Origin: a bacterium
GTDB lineage: Bacteria; Myxococcota; UBA727; JAUIJE01
Direction: 5' to 3'
NCBI GenBank assembly: GCA_030431455.1
Contig: JAUIJE010000002.1
Span: forward strand, 257,294-321,293
Length of the DNA stretch: 64,000 nucleotides
Shown: positions 23,366 through 32,313 of the stretch, piece by piece
How positions within the stretch are numbered: the stretch's first letter is position 1
How the letters are laid out: each line of letters begins with the position of its first letter
Position numbers and translations under genes: made by a program
The notes under the pieces: generated by a model
What the model saw: only the letters and a program-made list of their open reading frames with translations
Told to the model about the DNA's origin: nothing
Databases searched by the model: none

Positions 23366-25609
23366 ATGACCGCGGGGCCCGTTCGATTTGGGGCGTACGA
23401 CATCATCCGCCTCATCGCACGGGGCGGGATGGCCGAGGTCTTTTTGGCCCGCTCCGACCGCATCTCGGGGTTGAGCCGGACCTGCGCCATCAAGCGCATC
23501 CGCGAACAATATTCGCGGGACATGACGTTTGTGTCGATGTTCATCGACGAGGCCCGGCTCACCATCGGTCTCGAGCACGACAATCTCGTGCGCATGTACG
23601 ACTTCGGCCAATGGAACGGCACGTACTACATGGCCATGGAGTACGTCTCGGGCACCGACCTGTCCCAGCTGCGCAAAGCCCTGAGCCAAAAGGGCAAACC
23701 CATGAGCCAGAGCCTCGCGGTGTACATCATCACCGAGCTGCTCTTGGGCCTGTCCCACGCCCACAACAAGCGCGACCATGAAGGCACATTGCTCGGGGTC
23801 GTGCACCGGGACGTCAGCCCACAAAACGTGCTGCTCTCGCGCGACGGCGAGGTCAAACTCACGGACTTTGGCGTGGCCGCGGCCCGCAACAAACTCTCCA
23901 AGACCCAGCCCGGCACCGTGCTCGGCAAGAGTGCCTACATGGCCCCCGAGCAGGCACGCGGGGACCCGCTCGACGGGCGGGCGGACCTGTTCGCGGTGGG
24001 CATCATCCTGCACGAGCTGCTCACCGGGGAGCGCCTGTTTGCCCACGAGGGCGGTGATGCACCCACATTGGACAATGTCTTTCACAAACAGGTCGCGCTG
24101 CCCTCGCAGCTCAACCCCCAGATCGACCGGCGCCTCGACGCGATTTGTATGCGGGCCCTGCGCCGCGACCCGACCACGCGCTACCAGACCGCCGACGAGA
24201 TGCGCATGGACCTCGACACCGTGCTGCGCGACCACCCCGCGGGCCCGCGGGAGCTGTCCATCGAGGTCGAGGGCCTGGAGTGGTCGGACGACACCGTCAG
24301 CCTGCGCCCCAAGATCGCGCGCAAGTCCGACGAGGCCGCGGCCGAGCTCGCCACCGAGGTCATCTTCGCCGCGTCCCAGGCCGACGACCCCGAGGTGGCC
24401 CGGCTCAAACAGCTCCTCGACCGGGACCGCAACCTCTGGACCCTGGTCTCGCTCGGCGAACGCTACGCGGCGCTGTCGTCGCGCAGCGCGGCGCTGACCG
24501 CGTTTCGGGCCGCGGCGCTGATGTTCGCCTACCGGGGGCGGCTGGTCGAAGCGGTGGCCGCCCACCACCCGGCCAAGCAGCTCTTGAGCACCTTCGAGCT
24601 CGAAGAGGACCTGGTGGGGTTGTGTGACCTCGACGAGGGGGACGACGACGAGCTCGAGCGGTTGGCCCTGCGCATGGGGGTCGAAGGCACGGTGAAATCG
24701 TTGCGGGCGATGGAGGACGAGACCTCGGCGGAGGGGGCGGCGCCGGCGCCGACCACGCCGCTGTTTGGTTACTTGTCGCCCCGCGAGTTCGCCAAGCTCG
24801 CGACCATGGTCCGGGTCCGCAAGGTCCCGCCCAATGTCCCCATCATCCGCGAGGGCGAACACGGCGAGTCGCTGTACGCGCTGGCCGACGGCAAATGTAC
24901 GGTGTGGTGTAAGCCCGACCTGCGGGCCCCGCCGGAGTTTGTCACCGGCCACGAGAAGCCACCCGACAAGGTGTACTTGGGCGCGCTGGCCAACGGCGAC
25001 TTCTTCGGGGAGTTTTCGTTTTTGACCGGGCGGCCCCGTTCGGCGACGGTCGAGACCATCACCGACGCGCGTTTGATCGAGATCGATCAGGCGGTGATCG
25101 ACCGGGTCTTCACCCTGCACGCCCGCTACACCGAGCCCTTGATGCGCTTTTACAAAGAGCGCGTGGTCGACCTGATGATGGCCAAAAGCCCCATCTTCTG
25201 CCGCCTCGACCCCGACGACCGGCACTCGATGATCGACGAGGCCCAGCTGATCGAGATGGCCGACAACACCTACGTGGTGCGGCAGGGCGAGCCGCCCGGG
25301 TCGCTCTTTTTCATCAAGGGGGGCGAGGTCGAGGTCCTGCGCGAGGACGACGGCATCCCCATCTTCATCAACAAGCTCGGCGCGGGTGACTTCTTTGGTG
25401 AAATCGCGGCGATCACCGACCAGCCCCGGACGGTCAGCGTGCGCACGATGGGCGACGCCACGCTCTTCCGCCTCGACCGCAACCGCCTGCGCGACATCCT
25501 CGACAAGCGCGCCGACCTGCGCGAGATCTTCGAGCAGATGATCGCGTCCCGCACCGAAGAGGCCCAAGAGCGCGTGCACGAGCACCGCACCCTCCTGCGC
25601 GAAACCTGA
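23366..25609 (+). CDS. Ser/Thr protein kinase fused to two cyclic-nucleotide-binding domains
   Basis: A 747-residue cytoplasmic protein. The N-terminal Hanks-type kinase has GGMAEVFLA, Lys43 in CAIKRI, HRDVSPQN (His147, Asp149), DFG at 167-169, and YMAPEQ. After a linker with short helical repeats, two cyclic-nucleotide-binding domains follow at about 475-590 and 605-720. The first has FFGEFSFLTGRPRSATV, with the phosphate-binding cassette and Arg558; the second has FFGEIAAITDQPRTVSV, a less canonical cassette. The plan recalls eukaryotic cGMP-dependent kinase with domain order reversed. ATG 23366 is preferred over a TTG at 23318, which lacks a ribosome-binding site. The stop overlaps the next ATG (TGATG). 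Confidence 0.9.
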   Translation: MTAGPVRFGAYDIIRLIARGGMAEVFLARSDRISGLSRTCAIKRIREQYSRDMTFVSMFIDEARLTIGLEHDNLVRMYDFGQWNGTYYMAMEYVSGTDLSQLRKALSQKGKPMSQSLAVYIITELLLGLSHAHNKRDHEGTLLGVVHRDVSPQNVLLSRDGEVKLTDFGVAAARNKLSKTQPGTVLGKSAYMAPEQARGDPLDGRADLFAVGIILHELLTGERLFAHEGGDAPTLDNVFHKQVALPSQLNPQIDRRLDAICMRALRRDPTTRYQTADEMRMDLDTVLRDHPAGPRELSIEVEGLEWSDDTVSLRPKIARKSDEAAAELATEVIFAASQADDPEVARLKQLLDRDRNLWTLVSLGERYAALSSRSAALTAFRAAALMFAYRGRLVEAVAAHHPAKQLLSTFELEEDLVGLCDLDEGDDDELERLALRMGVEGTVKSLRAMEDETSAEGAAPAPTTPLFGYLSPREFAKLATMVRVRKVPPNVPIIREGEHGESLYALADGKCTVWCKPDLRAPPEFVTGHEKPPDKVYLGALANGDFFGEFSFLTGRPRSATVETITDARLIEIDQAVIDRVFTLHARYTEPLMRFYKERVVDLMMAKSPIFCRLDPDDRHSMIDEAQLIEMADNTYVVRQGEPPGSLFFIKGGEVEVLREDDGIPIFINKLGAGDFFGEIAAITDQPRTVSVRTMGDATLFRLDRNRLRDILDKRADLREIFEQMIASRTEEAQERVHEHRTLLRET

Positions 25610-26760
25610 TGCACGCCGCCGCCGCCATCGTCGCCTGGCTGAAGGACTGGGACCTGTCGGCCTACGAGCACGCGCCCGGCCAAGACGCGCTCGACACCGC
25701 CTGGCGGGCCTCGTTGCGCGACCGGCTCGAAGCGTGCGCCCACGCCGAGCAAGAGCCGCTTCTGTTGCCGGACGGGTCCTTTCTCGACGTCGACAAGGCC
25801 GAACAGACCTTGGCCCGCAAAGAAGCGCGCGGGCCGTTCGCCCCGTTGCGCACGCTGCTCGACGGGCGCGCGGTGGATGCGCCCGCGTGGACAGGACAAG
25901 ACCGGTTTGGTCGCGCGCAGGTCTCGGCCGATGCGTCCCTCGACGTGAACAGCCTGCACGAAGCGGTGCGCGATTTGGCCTTGGCCGGGTATGGGTCGCG
26001 GCTCGAGACCGATGCGCAATGGGACTGGGCCGCGGACGTGCCCGACGAGGGCGGCGCGTTTTTGCCCCGGCGCGTACAGGCCGCGATGGCGCTCTACGCC
26101 GAGCGCATCGGGCCGCGCCAAAGCCGGGTCACGTATTTGAGCGCGCCGCGCGCCTTGGTCGGGCTGGTCCTGCCCGATGACCGCGCGCTCTATGTGCCCC
26201 TCGCCCAGACCCTGCGCGCGGGCCGCTATGCCCGGTTGTGGGCCGCGTCGTGCACGGGCCTTCTGCGCTCGGCGTTCGGGCCTCTGCCCGCCGCGGTCGA
26301 GGCCGGGCTCGCGCTCTACGCGGCCCAGTCCGCGCTGCCGCGCGACGCGGTGCGCGGCCTCGGCCTGTCGGTGGCGGTGCAGGCGCTGTGCGCGTCGGCC
26401 GCGGCCCGGGCCGATCAAGAAGGGGCCGAATCGGACGGCGACCGGCTCGAGGTCGCGCGCGATGTGCTCGGCGCGGCGCCGGCGGTGCTGCGGCGCCGGC
26501 TTTCCGCGATTTGTTGGCCGGACCCGGTCCGGGAGGCGGACCTCTCCGCCCCCGCCGCGTTCGGTCTGGCGACCGGGCTTTGCACCGCGCTTCACGGCGC
26601 GTTCGGTCCCGACGGCTGGGCGAGCGGAGATCTGCCCGCGACCTTGGCCGAGCTTTGCGCGGCGGCGCCGCAGGACGCGGAAAGTGCCTTCTATGTCGAG
26701 CAGTTGGGTGCAAAGGTGCACGCCGGTGCGGCCGTGGACTGGCTGTACGCCCTGGGGTAG
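25609..26760 (+). CDS. Protein of unknown function coupled to the kinase-cNMP gene
   Basis: A 383-residue Ala/Leu/Arg-rich protein, mostly helical, without signal peptide or clear membrane segment. I recognise no motif. Its ATG overlaps the stop of the kinase gene, so it is translated with it and is the best candidate for a substrate or partner of that kinase. It ends about 30 bases before the ECF sigma factor gene, which might belong to the same transcript. Confidence 0.75.
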   Translation: MHAAAAIVAWLKDWDLSAYEHAPGQDALDTAWRASLRDRLEACAHAEQEPLLLPDGSFLDVDKAEQTLARKEARGPFAPLRTLLDGRAVDAPAWTGQDRFGRAQVSADASLDVNSLHEAVRDLALAGYGSRLETDAQWDWAADVPDEGGAFLPRRVQAAMALYAERIGPRQSRVTYLSAPRALVGLVLPDDRALYVPLAQTLRAGRYARLWAASCTGLLRSAFGPLPAAVEAGLALYAAQSALPRDAVRGLGLSVAVQALCASAAARADQEGAESDGDRLEVARDVLGAAPAVLRRRLSAICWPDPVREADLSAPAAFGLATGLCTALHGAFGPDGWASGDLPATLAELCAAAPQDAESAFYVEQLGAKVHAGAAVDWLYALG

Positions 26761-26790
26761 AGCAGGCGCGCACGTCCTGGCAAAGGCGGA

Positions 26791-27363
26791 GTGAAACAGG
26801 TGGATGCCCCCTCTCGTACAGAGACCGTGAACGAGGAGTCTGATGAGGCCCTCATGGACCGGTACTGCGCGGGAGACGCGGCGGCGTTTGAATTGTTGTT
26901 CGAGAGATTTCAGGGGCGGCTCGTCCGGTTCCTCAGCCAGATGGTCGGCATGGCCCAGGCCCCCGACATCGCCCAGGTCACGTTCATGAAGATTCACCAG
27001 AACCGACACCGGTACCGCGCAGGGCACAATCTCGCCGCCTGGGTGTTCACGATCGCGCGCAACACCGCGCTCGATCACCTGCGCTCGGCCCCCCGCCGGC
27101 GGGAAAAGACCGGGATCGAAATCGAACGCGGCGCGCCCGCCCCCGACCGCGACCCCCACCGGGACCGCCGGGTGCGGGAGGCGATCGATCAGCTCCCCGA
27201 CGACCAAAAGCAGGTCATTCTGTTGCATTGGTTCGCGGGGCTGACCTTCGAAGAGGTCGCGGGGGTCGTCGGGGCGAGCGGGGCCGCGGTCCGGGTGCGC
27301 GCCCACCGCGCGTACAAGAAGTTGCGCGTGACCCTCGAAGCGGTCCAGCAGGGGGCGTCATGA
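26791..27363 (+). CDS. ECF-type RNA polymerase sigma factor
   Basis: A 190-residue sigma-70-family protein of the extracytoplasmic-function group. Sigma region 2 is seen in DEALMDRYCAGDAAAFELLFERF and FTIARNTALDHLRS, and region 4 in LPDDQKQVILLHWFAGLTFEEVAG followed by AAVRVRAHRAYKKLR. A second in-frame GTG at 26827 would remove the first 12 residues; the start is uncertain. The stop overlaps the ATG of a membrane protein that resembles an anti-sigma factor, the usual genetic pairing. Confidence 0.93.
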   Translation: MKQVDAPSRTETVNEESDEALMDRYCAGDAAAFELLFERFQGRLVRFLSQMVGMAQAPDIAQVTFMKIHQNRHRYRAGHNLAAWVFTIARNTALDHLRSAPRRREKTGIEIERGAPAPDRDPHRDRRVREAIDQLPDDQKQVILLHWFAGLTFEEVAGVVGASGAAVRVRAHRAYKKLRVTLEAVQQGAS

Positions 27364-28073
27364 GCGAGGTCATGCTCCCCGAAGACATGCCCGAGCGGCC
27401 CGATGACCTGTTGCGCGCCCTCGGCCTCGACGAGCCCACCCCGGGGGTCGACGTGGGCGTGCTCGGCCAGATCAAACGCGACCTCAAGGCCCGCCAAGGC
27501 CCGCACCGGCGCCGCACCCTCGCGCAAAAAATCTGGCCGGTGCTGCTCGCCGCCGTCGTGGGCGCGGTCCTGTTCGTGGTGCTCGCGCCCAACCCCGCCG
27601 CGGGCACGTGGCACTTTTTGGCCTCGGGCCTGGCCGGGCTCGCGGGCTGGCTGTGCCTGATGGCCGCGGCGGTGGCGCCGGACAAGCCCGCCACCGGCGA
27701 ACGGGTGGCGCTCTTTGGGCTGGTCGCGGCCGCGGGCGCGCTGGTGGTCGAGGGCGCGCTGGCCGCCCAGATGACGCGGGTGGGGTTCGACATGGGGCTC
27801 ACCTGCGCGGTCACCGCGATCGTGGCCGGGGTGGTCCCGATGGGCCTGGTCCTGTTCGCGATCAAACGCTCGGGCCTGCCCCTGCGCGCGCTGCACGCGG
27901 CCGCGGTGGTGGGCGCGGGCCTCGCGCTCTCGGGGGCCTCGGTCTGGCTGCACTGCGCGGCCGACAACCTCTGGCACCTCTTGAGCGGCCACATGGTGTT
28001 GCCCGCCCTGGTCGCGGCCGCGCTGGCCGTGCTCGTGTTCCGCTTGCTCAACCGCGAACGCACCTTGTCCTGA
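27360..28073 (+). CDS. Membrane anti-sigma factor (NrsF/DUF1109-like)
   Basis: A 237-residue protein with a cytoplasmic N-terminus of about 55 residues and six hydrophobic helices. The order and the motif LHCAADNLWHLLSGHMVL between helices five and six resemble the NrsF/DUF1109 family of integral-membrane anti-sigma factors. It overlaps the sigma gene by four bases (ATGA), so equal synthesis is expected. It probably holds the sigma factor at the membrane until a signal arrives. The signal is not apparent from sequence. Confidence 0.85.
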   Translation: MSEVMLPEDMPERPDDLLRALGLDEPTPGVDVGVLGQIKRDLKARQGPHRRRTLAQKIWPVLLAAVVGAVLFVVLAPNPAAGTWHFLASGLAGLAGWLCLMAAAVAPDKPATGERVALFGLVAAAGALVVEGALAAQMTRVGFDMGLTCAVTAIVAGVVPMGLVLFAIKRSGLPLRALHAAAVVGAGLALSGASVWLHCAADNLWHLLSGHMVLPALVAAALAVLVFRLLNRERTLS

Positions 28074-28134
28074 GCCGCGCCCGATTTCCTCTTGGCCGCG
28101 CGCGGGTTAGGCGCGCAGCCGGAGGTGACCGTCT

Positions 28135-30483
28135 ATGCGCAAGTCCGTTTGGCTCAGCTGTCTTTTGCTCCCCTTGGGCGTGTCCTGTGGGAGCGACCCG
28201 GCGCCCAAGCCGGACCCGGCCCCGACCCAGGCGGCGACCGACAACGAACCCGCGCCGGAAAAAGTCGCTGAGGCCCCCCCGCCGCTCACCGAAGACGAAC
28301 GCCTCGCGCTCGAGCGCGTGTTCGCCGACCCGCCCCTGGCCGGGACCGCCCCGCGCGGGGTGAGCTTTTCCCCCGACGGCACCCACCTGGCCTTTTTGAA
28401 GCCGAGCCCCGCCGACAGCGAGGTGCTCGACCTGTTCGCGCTCGATCTGCGCCGCACCCACCTCGAGGCCAAGCCCCTGGTGCGCACCCTCGACCTGGTC
28501 GACGTCAAACACATCAAGCTCTCCGAAGCCGAGCGCATGGCCAACGAGCGCAAACGTGTGCTCCACAAGGGCATCACCTCCTACCAATGGTGCGGCAAAG
28601 CCGGTGACGCCTTGCTCTTCCCCCTCAGCGGCGAGCTCTACTACGTCAAGCTCAACGAGGGCGGCGTGCCCACGGTCAAACAGCTCACCGACGACGGCGA
28701 AGAGAAGCTGAACCCCACCTGCTCGCCGCAGGCCACCTGGGTGAGCGTGGTCAAAAAGGGCAATGTCTTTGTCATCCCCACCCAAAAGGGCAAAGCCAAA
28801 CAGATCACCAAGGGGGCGGGGGGCACCCGCACCTTCGGCCTCGCCGAGTTCGTGGCCCAAGAGGAGATGGGCCGCTACGACGGGCTGTACTGGTCGCCGG
28901 ACGAAAAATACATGGCCGTGCTCGAGGTCGACGAGAAGGACGTGGGGGTGAAGGTCCGTCCCCGGATTTACGCCGACCGCACCGAGATGTTCGAGCAGCG
29001 TTACCCCGCGGCGGGGGAAAAGAACGCCCGCGTCACCGTGCACGTGTTCGACGTGGCCAAGGCCCGCGGCCGGGTCGTTTCGATACCTGCGCAAGTAACG
29101 GAAAAAGACCCGGGGTACATCGCCCGGGCCGGGTTTGCCCCCACCGGGGACCTGGTGGTGCAGTGGCAAAGCCGGGACCAAAAGACATTGCGCATCTACC
29201 GCGGGGTGAGCCCGCGCTATGAACTGAAGGAGTTTCTCGTCGAGCAGGACAAGGCCTGGGTCGAGCTGAGCGACGACATGCTCCTGCTCCAGGACGGCAG
29301 CATGATCTGGCCGAGCGAGCGCTTGGGCGTCCGGCAGATCGACCTGCTGAGCGCGGACGGACGGACGCGCACCGCGTTGACCGAAGGCGAAGACCCCGTG
29401 CTCGAGGTGGTGGGCAAAAACGAAAAGACCGGCGAGGTCTTTTTCCTCCGGGGCACGCGGCGCTCGCGGGAGCGGGCGCTTTTCGGCGTGACCCTCGAGG
29501 GCACCGAACGCGCGGTGCTCGCGACCCCGGGCATGCACCACGTGGTGATGGACAAGACGGGCACCAGCTTCGTCGACACCCACAGCCTGCTCATGGGGCC
29601 GCCCAAAGTGTCGCTCTACAGCGTCGAGCAAGGCCTGCGCGCGGTGATCGAAAAAAACGACGTGCCCGCGTGGGAACAGGTCAAAAAGCCCGTGGCCAGC
29701 TTCGTCGAGCTCGCCGCCCACGACGGCAAAACCCCGCTGAACGGTCTGTTGCTCGAGCCGGTCGGCCGCGTGCCCGGCCAGCGCTATCCGGTGATGGTGT
29801 ACGTCTACGGCGGGCCCCACGCGCAGGTGGTGCAAAACGGTTGGTCGCGGCGCATGCCGTTTTTTGTGCACATGACCCAGCAGGGTTACGGCGTGTTCAT
29901 GGTCGACAACCGGGGCTCGGGCAACCGCAACCGGGCGTTCACCCGGGCGATCAAAGACCGCTTCGGGGACCTCGAGGTCGAGGACCAGCTCGCGGCGGTG
30001 GCGTGGCTGAAAAAGAGCCGCGACTGGGTCGACCCCGACCGCATCGGGGTGTTCGGCTGGAGCTACGGCGGGACCATGAGCGCGTTTTTGATCAGCCAAA
30101 AGGACACGCCGTTTGCGGCCGCGGTGAGCGTCGCGCCGGTGACCGATTGGACCCTGTACGACACGCACTACACCGAGCGGTACATCGGGACCCCGCAAGA
30201 AAACGCCGAGGTCTACGCCCGGGCCAGCGTGCTCGGCCAGAGCGACGAGCTCGACCGGCCGCTGCTGCTCATGCACGGCATGGCCGACGACAACGTGCTG
30301 TTCGAAAACTCCCTGCAGCTCATCGAGCGGCTGCAAAAGCGCAGCGCGCCGTTTTCGCTCATGGTCTATCCCGGCCGGGCCCACGGGCTGCGCGGGCGCG
30401 AGACCCAGTTGCACGTCTACCGCATGGTGCGCACGTTCTTTGACCAGCACCTGCAAGGCACCGACAAAGAGGCCACCCCATGA
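28135..30483 (+). CDS. S9-family prolyl oligopeptidase / dipeptidyl-peptidase IV, lipoprotein
   Basis: A 782-residue exported peptidase. The signal has a lipobox ending GVSCG. Residues of about 60-520 form the beta-propeller (SFSPDGTHLAFL, GLYWSPDEKYMAVLEVDE). The EE motif that anchors the substrate N-terminus in DPP-IV enzymes is seen as AQEEMGRYDGLYW. The C-terminal hydrolase has Ser643 in GWSYGG, Asp718/719 in MADDNV and His750 in GRAHGL. It removes X-Pro or X-Ala dipeptides from peptides outside the cytoplasm. GGAGGTGACC precedes ATG 28135. Its stop overlaps the next ATG by four bases. Confidence 0.94.
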   Translation: MRKSVWLSCLLLPLGVSCGSDPAPKPDPAPTQAATDNEPAPEKVAEAPPPLTEDERLALERVFADPPLAGTAPRGVSFSPDGTHLAFLKPSPADSEVLDLFALDLRRTHLEAKPLVRTLDLVDVKHIKLSEAERMANERKRVLHKGITSYQWCGKAGDALLFPLSGELYYVKLNEGGVPTVKQLTDDGEEKLNPTCSPQATWVSVVKKGNVFVIPTQKGKAKQITKGAGGTRTFGLAEFVAQEEMGRYDGLYWSPDEKYMAVLEVDEKDVGVKVRPRIYADRTEMFEQRYPAAGEKNARVTVHVFDVAKARGRVVSIPAQVTEKDPGYIARAGFAPTGDLVVQWQSRDQKTLRIYRGVSPRYELKEFLVEQDKAWVELSDDMLLLQDGSMIWPSERLGVRQIDLLSADGRTRTALTEGEDPVLEVVGKNEKTGEVFFLRGTRRSRERALFGVTLEGTERAVLATPGMHHVVMDKTGTSFVDTHSLLMGPPKVSLYSVEQGLRAVIEKNDVPAWEQVKKPVASFVELAAHDGKTPLNGLLLEPVGRVPGQRYPVMVYVYGGPHAQVVQNGWSRRMPFFVHMTQQGYGVFMVDNRGSGNRNRAFTRAIKDRFGDLEVEDQLAAVAWLKKSRDWVDPDRIGVFGWSYGGTMSAFLISQKDTPFAAAVSVAPVTDWTLYDTHYTERYIGTPQENAEVYARASVLGQSDELDRPLLLMHGMADDNVLFENSLQLIERLQKRSAPFSLMVYPGRAHGLRGRETQLHVYRMVRTFFDQHLQGTDKEATP

Positions 30484-30911
30484 GCGACCGCGCGCGCGAC
30501 CCGTCGATCGAAACTGTGACAAGCATCGTGCAATCGATGCAGCGGGTGGCCGTGCTCGGCGCGCACGAGTCCGCGACGAGGCCCGCGCACTACGTGCCCG
30601 AGGCTTTGCACCAAGGGGGCATCGAGATCGTGCCCGTGAACGAACGCTTCGTGGGCAAGACCCTGTGGGGAGAGCCGGTGTTGGCCAAGCTCGACGACAT
30701 CGAAGGGCCCGTGGACGTGGTCGACGTCTTTCGCCGGCCGGACGTGCTGCCCACCCACCTGCCCGAGATCCTGGGCATGAACCCGCTGCCCCAGGTGGTG
30801 TGGCTGCAAAAAGGCATCCGCAACGACGACTTCGCCGAGGTGTTGCGCAACGAGGGCATCACCGTGGTGCAGGACCGCTGCTTGATGGTCGATTTTCGGT
30901 CGATGCGCTGA
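30480..30911 (+). CDS. CoA-binding protein (YccU-like)
   Basis: A 143-residue protein with a Rossmann-like CoA-binding domain: RVAVLGAHESATRPAHYVPEAL, then IVPVNERFVGKTLWGEPV, FRRPDVLP and a final VVQDRCLMVDF. Proteins of this small family bind coenzyme A or a nucleotide, and the function is unclear. It overlaps the S9 peptidase gene by four bases and is convergent with the M15 peptidase. Confidence 0.9.
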   Translation: MSDRARDPSIETVTSIVQSMQRVAVLGAHESATRPAHYVPEALHQGGIEIVPVNERFVGKTLWGEPVLAKLDDIEGPVDVVDVFRRPDVLPTHLPEILGMNPLPQVVWLQKGIRNDDFAEVLRNEGITVVQDRCLMVDFRSMR

Positions 30912-30915
30912 GCGC

Positions 30916-31539
30916 TCAGTGCCCGCGTGCCTGGCGGCGGGCTTTGCGCAACGCGCGCCGGCAGCGTCGAGACTCGATGTGGCCCGGGTCCCAGCCGAGG
31001 CCGTAGCGGCGCCAGGCCCGGTTCGATCGTTTCCAGTTGCCGCCCCAGGCGAGCCCGGCCTTTTTCGCTTCGGCCCCGAGCGCTTTGTAGAAGGTCGCCT
31101 TGGCCCGCATCGTGTCCGCGTGGGGGTCGGTGATGTCGATGGCGAGGGCGGCCGCGTCCCCGTCGACCTCGTGGTTGTGGCAGCTTTGGCCCCCGCTCAC
31201 TTGGGTGTAGGTCCCGCGCCCGACAAAGCGGCTCACCGTCGACGCGGTGAAGATCACATCCTGCCGCATCGGCGAGCGGTACGACGAGACCACCCGGGGG
31301 GAATAGCCGCGCTTGTGCAGGCCGAGCACGACCTTTTGCACGCGGGCGCGGAAGTCGGGGTCGAGGCTGTCGAGCGAGACCGAGCTGTGCCCGGGCAAGA
31401 GCAGGTTGAGCGCGTGGCGGGGCAGGGTCTCGCCGTGGCTGTAGCCGGCCGAGCTCAGAAGGAGCGCGGCCCCGACGAGAACGAGGCGGGAACGATCGAG
31501 AGCGGGGGCCAAACCGAAGCGAGAACGCGTCACAACCAC
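30916..31539 (-). CDS. M15-family peptidase (D-Ala-D-Ala carboxypeptidase-like), exported
   Basis: A 207-residue protein with an N-terminal signal sequence (about residues 17-35). LAS-type metallopeptidase signature: SSYRSPMRQD, then HNHEVDGDAAALAID with His121/His123 and Asp135 as likely zinc ligands, and WDPGHIE with Asp184 and His187. These enzymes trim peptidoglycan stem peptides. The GTG start at 31539 is taken to include the signal; a second GTG lies six bases further. It is divergent from the caspase-like gene at 31621. Confidence 0.85.
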   Translation of the reverse strand: MVVTRSRFGLAPALDRSRLVLVGAALLLSSAGYSHGETLPRHALNLLLPGHSSVSLDSLDPDFRARVQKVVLGLHKRGYSPRVVSSYRSPMRQDVIFTASTVSRFVGRGTYTQVSGGQSCHNHEVDGDAAALAIDITDPHADTMRAKATFYKALGAEAKKAGLAWGGNWKRSNRAWRRYGLGWDPGHIESRRCRRALRKARRQARGH

Positions 31540-31620
31540 ACGGTATTTCGCGCGCGGCCAAAGCCAGATCGACCCCGGTCACGATCTGCGCACGGGCACA
31601 GGCTCGGCTACACTGAGGGC

Positions 31621-32247
31621 ATGGCCGACGGCACCCGCGTGATGGTTTACGACGACACCTGCCGAACCTCCAAGGTGGGGCTCGATTTGACCCGGAGCTG
31701 GATCGCGGGGGGCGCGCTCTACCGCGCGCTCGGGCGCATCGACGCGCACGGGCCGGTGCGCTCCTGGGCCGAAGCGTTCAAGTTCATCCTCGAGCAGCGC
31801 CCGCGCGAGCCCATCGCCGAGGTCCAGTTCTGGGGGCACGGCAAGTGGGGCGAAGCGCGCATCGAGCGCGAGCCGTTCGGCATCGACGCGCTCTCGCCCA
31901 CCCACGCGCTCCACCCGTCGCTGTGCGAGCTGCGCGAGCGGCTCGTGGGCGAGCAGGCGCTGGTCTGGTTTCGCAGCTGCGAGACGGTGGGCGCGCACGC
32001 GGGCCACGACTTTGCCCAGGCGTTGGCGGACTTTTTGGGCTGTCAGGTGGCCGGGCACACGTTCATCATCGGGCCCTGGCAAAGTGGGCTGCACCGGTTG
32101 CGACCGGGCGAACGGCCGACCTGGTCGGTGCACGAGGGGCTCGCCCCCGGCAATGATCCTGCAAAGCCGAAGAAGGCCTTGTGGTCGGGTCCCTTGCAGC
32201 CGAACACGATCACGTGCCTGCAGGGCGAAGTGCCGGCTGGGTTCTGA
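31621..32247 (+). CDS. Caspase-like/DUF4347-like predicted cysteine peptidase
   Basis: A 208-residue cytoplasmic protein. A His in FWGHGKWG (His73) and a Cys in VWFRSCETVG (Cys120), separated by about 47 residues, match the His-Cys dyad spacing of clan CD peptidases such as caspases and DUF4347 proteins. The rest is not closely related to a family I can name. There is no signal peptide and no accompanying effector domain. A TACACT box lies seven bases before ATG and there is no Shine-Dalgarno sequence, consistent with a leaderless message. The assignment is a prediction from motifs. Confidence 0.6.
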   Translation: MADGTRVMVYDDTCRTSKVGLDLTRSWIAGGALYRALGRIDAHGPVRSWAEAFKFILEQRPREPIAEVQFWGHGKWGEARIEREPFGIDALSPTHALHPSLCELRERLVGEQALVWFRSCETVGAHAGHDFAQALADFLGCQVAGHTFIIGPWQSGLHRLRPGERPTWSVHEGLAPGNDPAKPKKALWSGPLQPNTITCLQGEVPAGF

Positions 32248-32313
32248 GCGCCGCGCCACGGGGGCGCGCCACACGGCGTTCGCGCGGTTTGGCCCGCCAA
32301 CGCACAATGCGCT

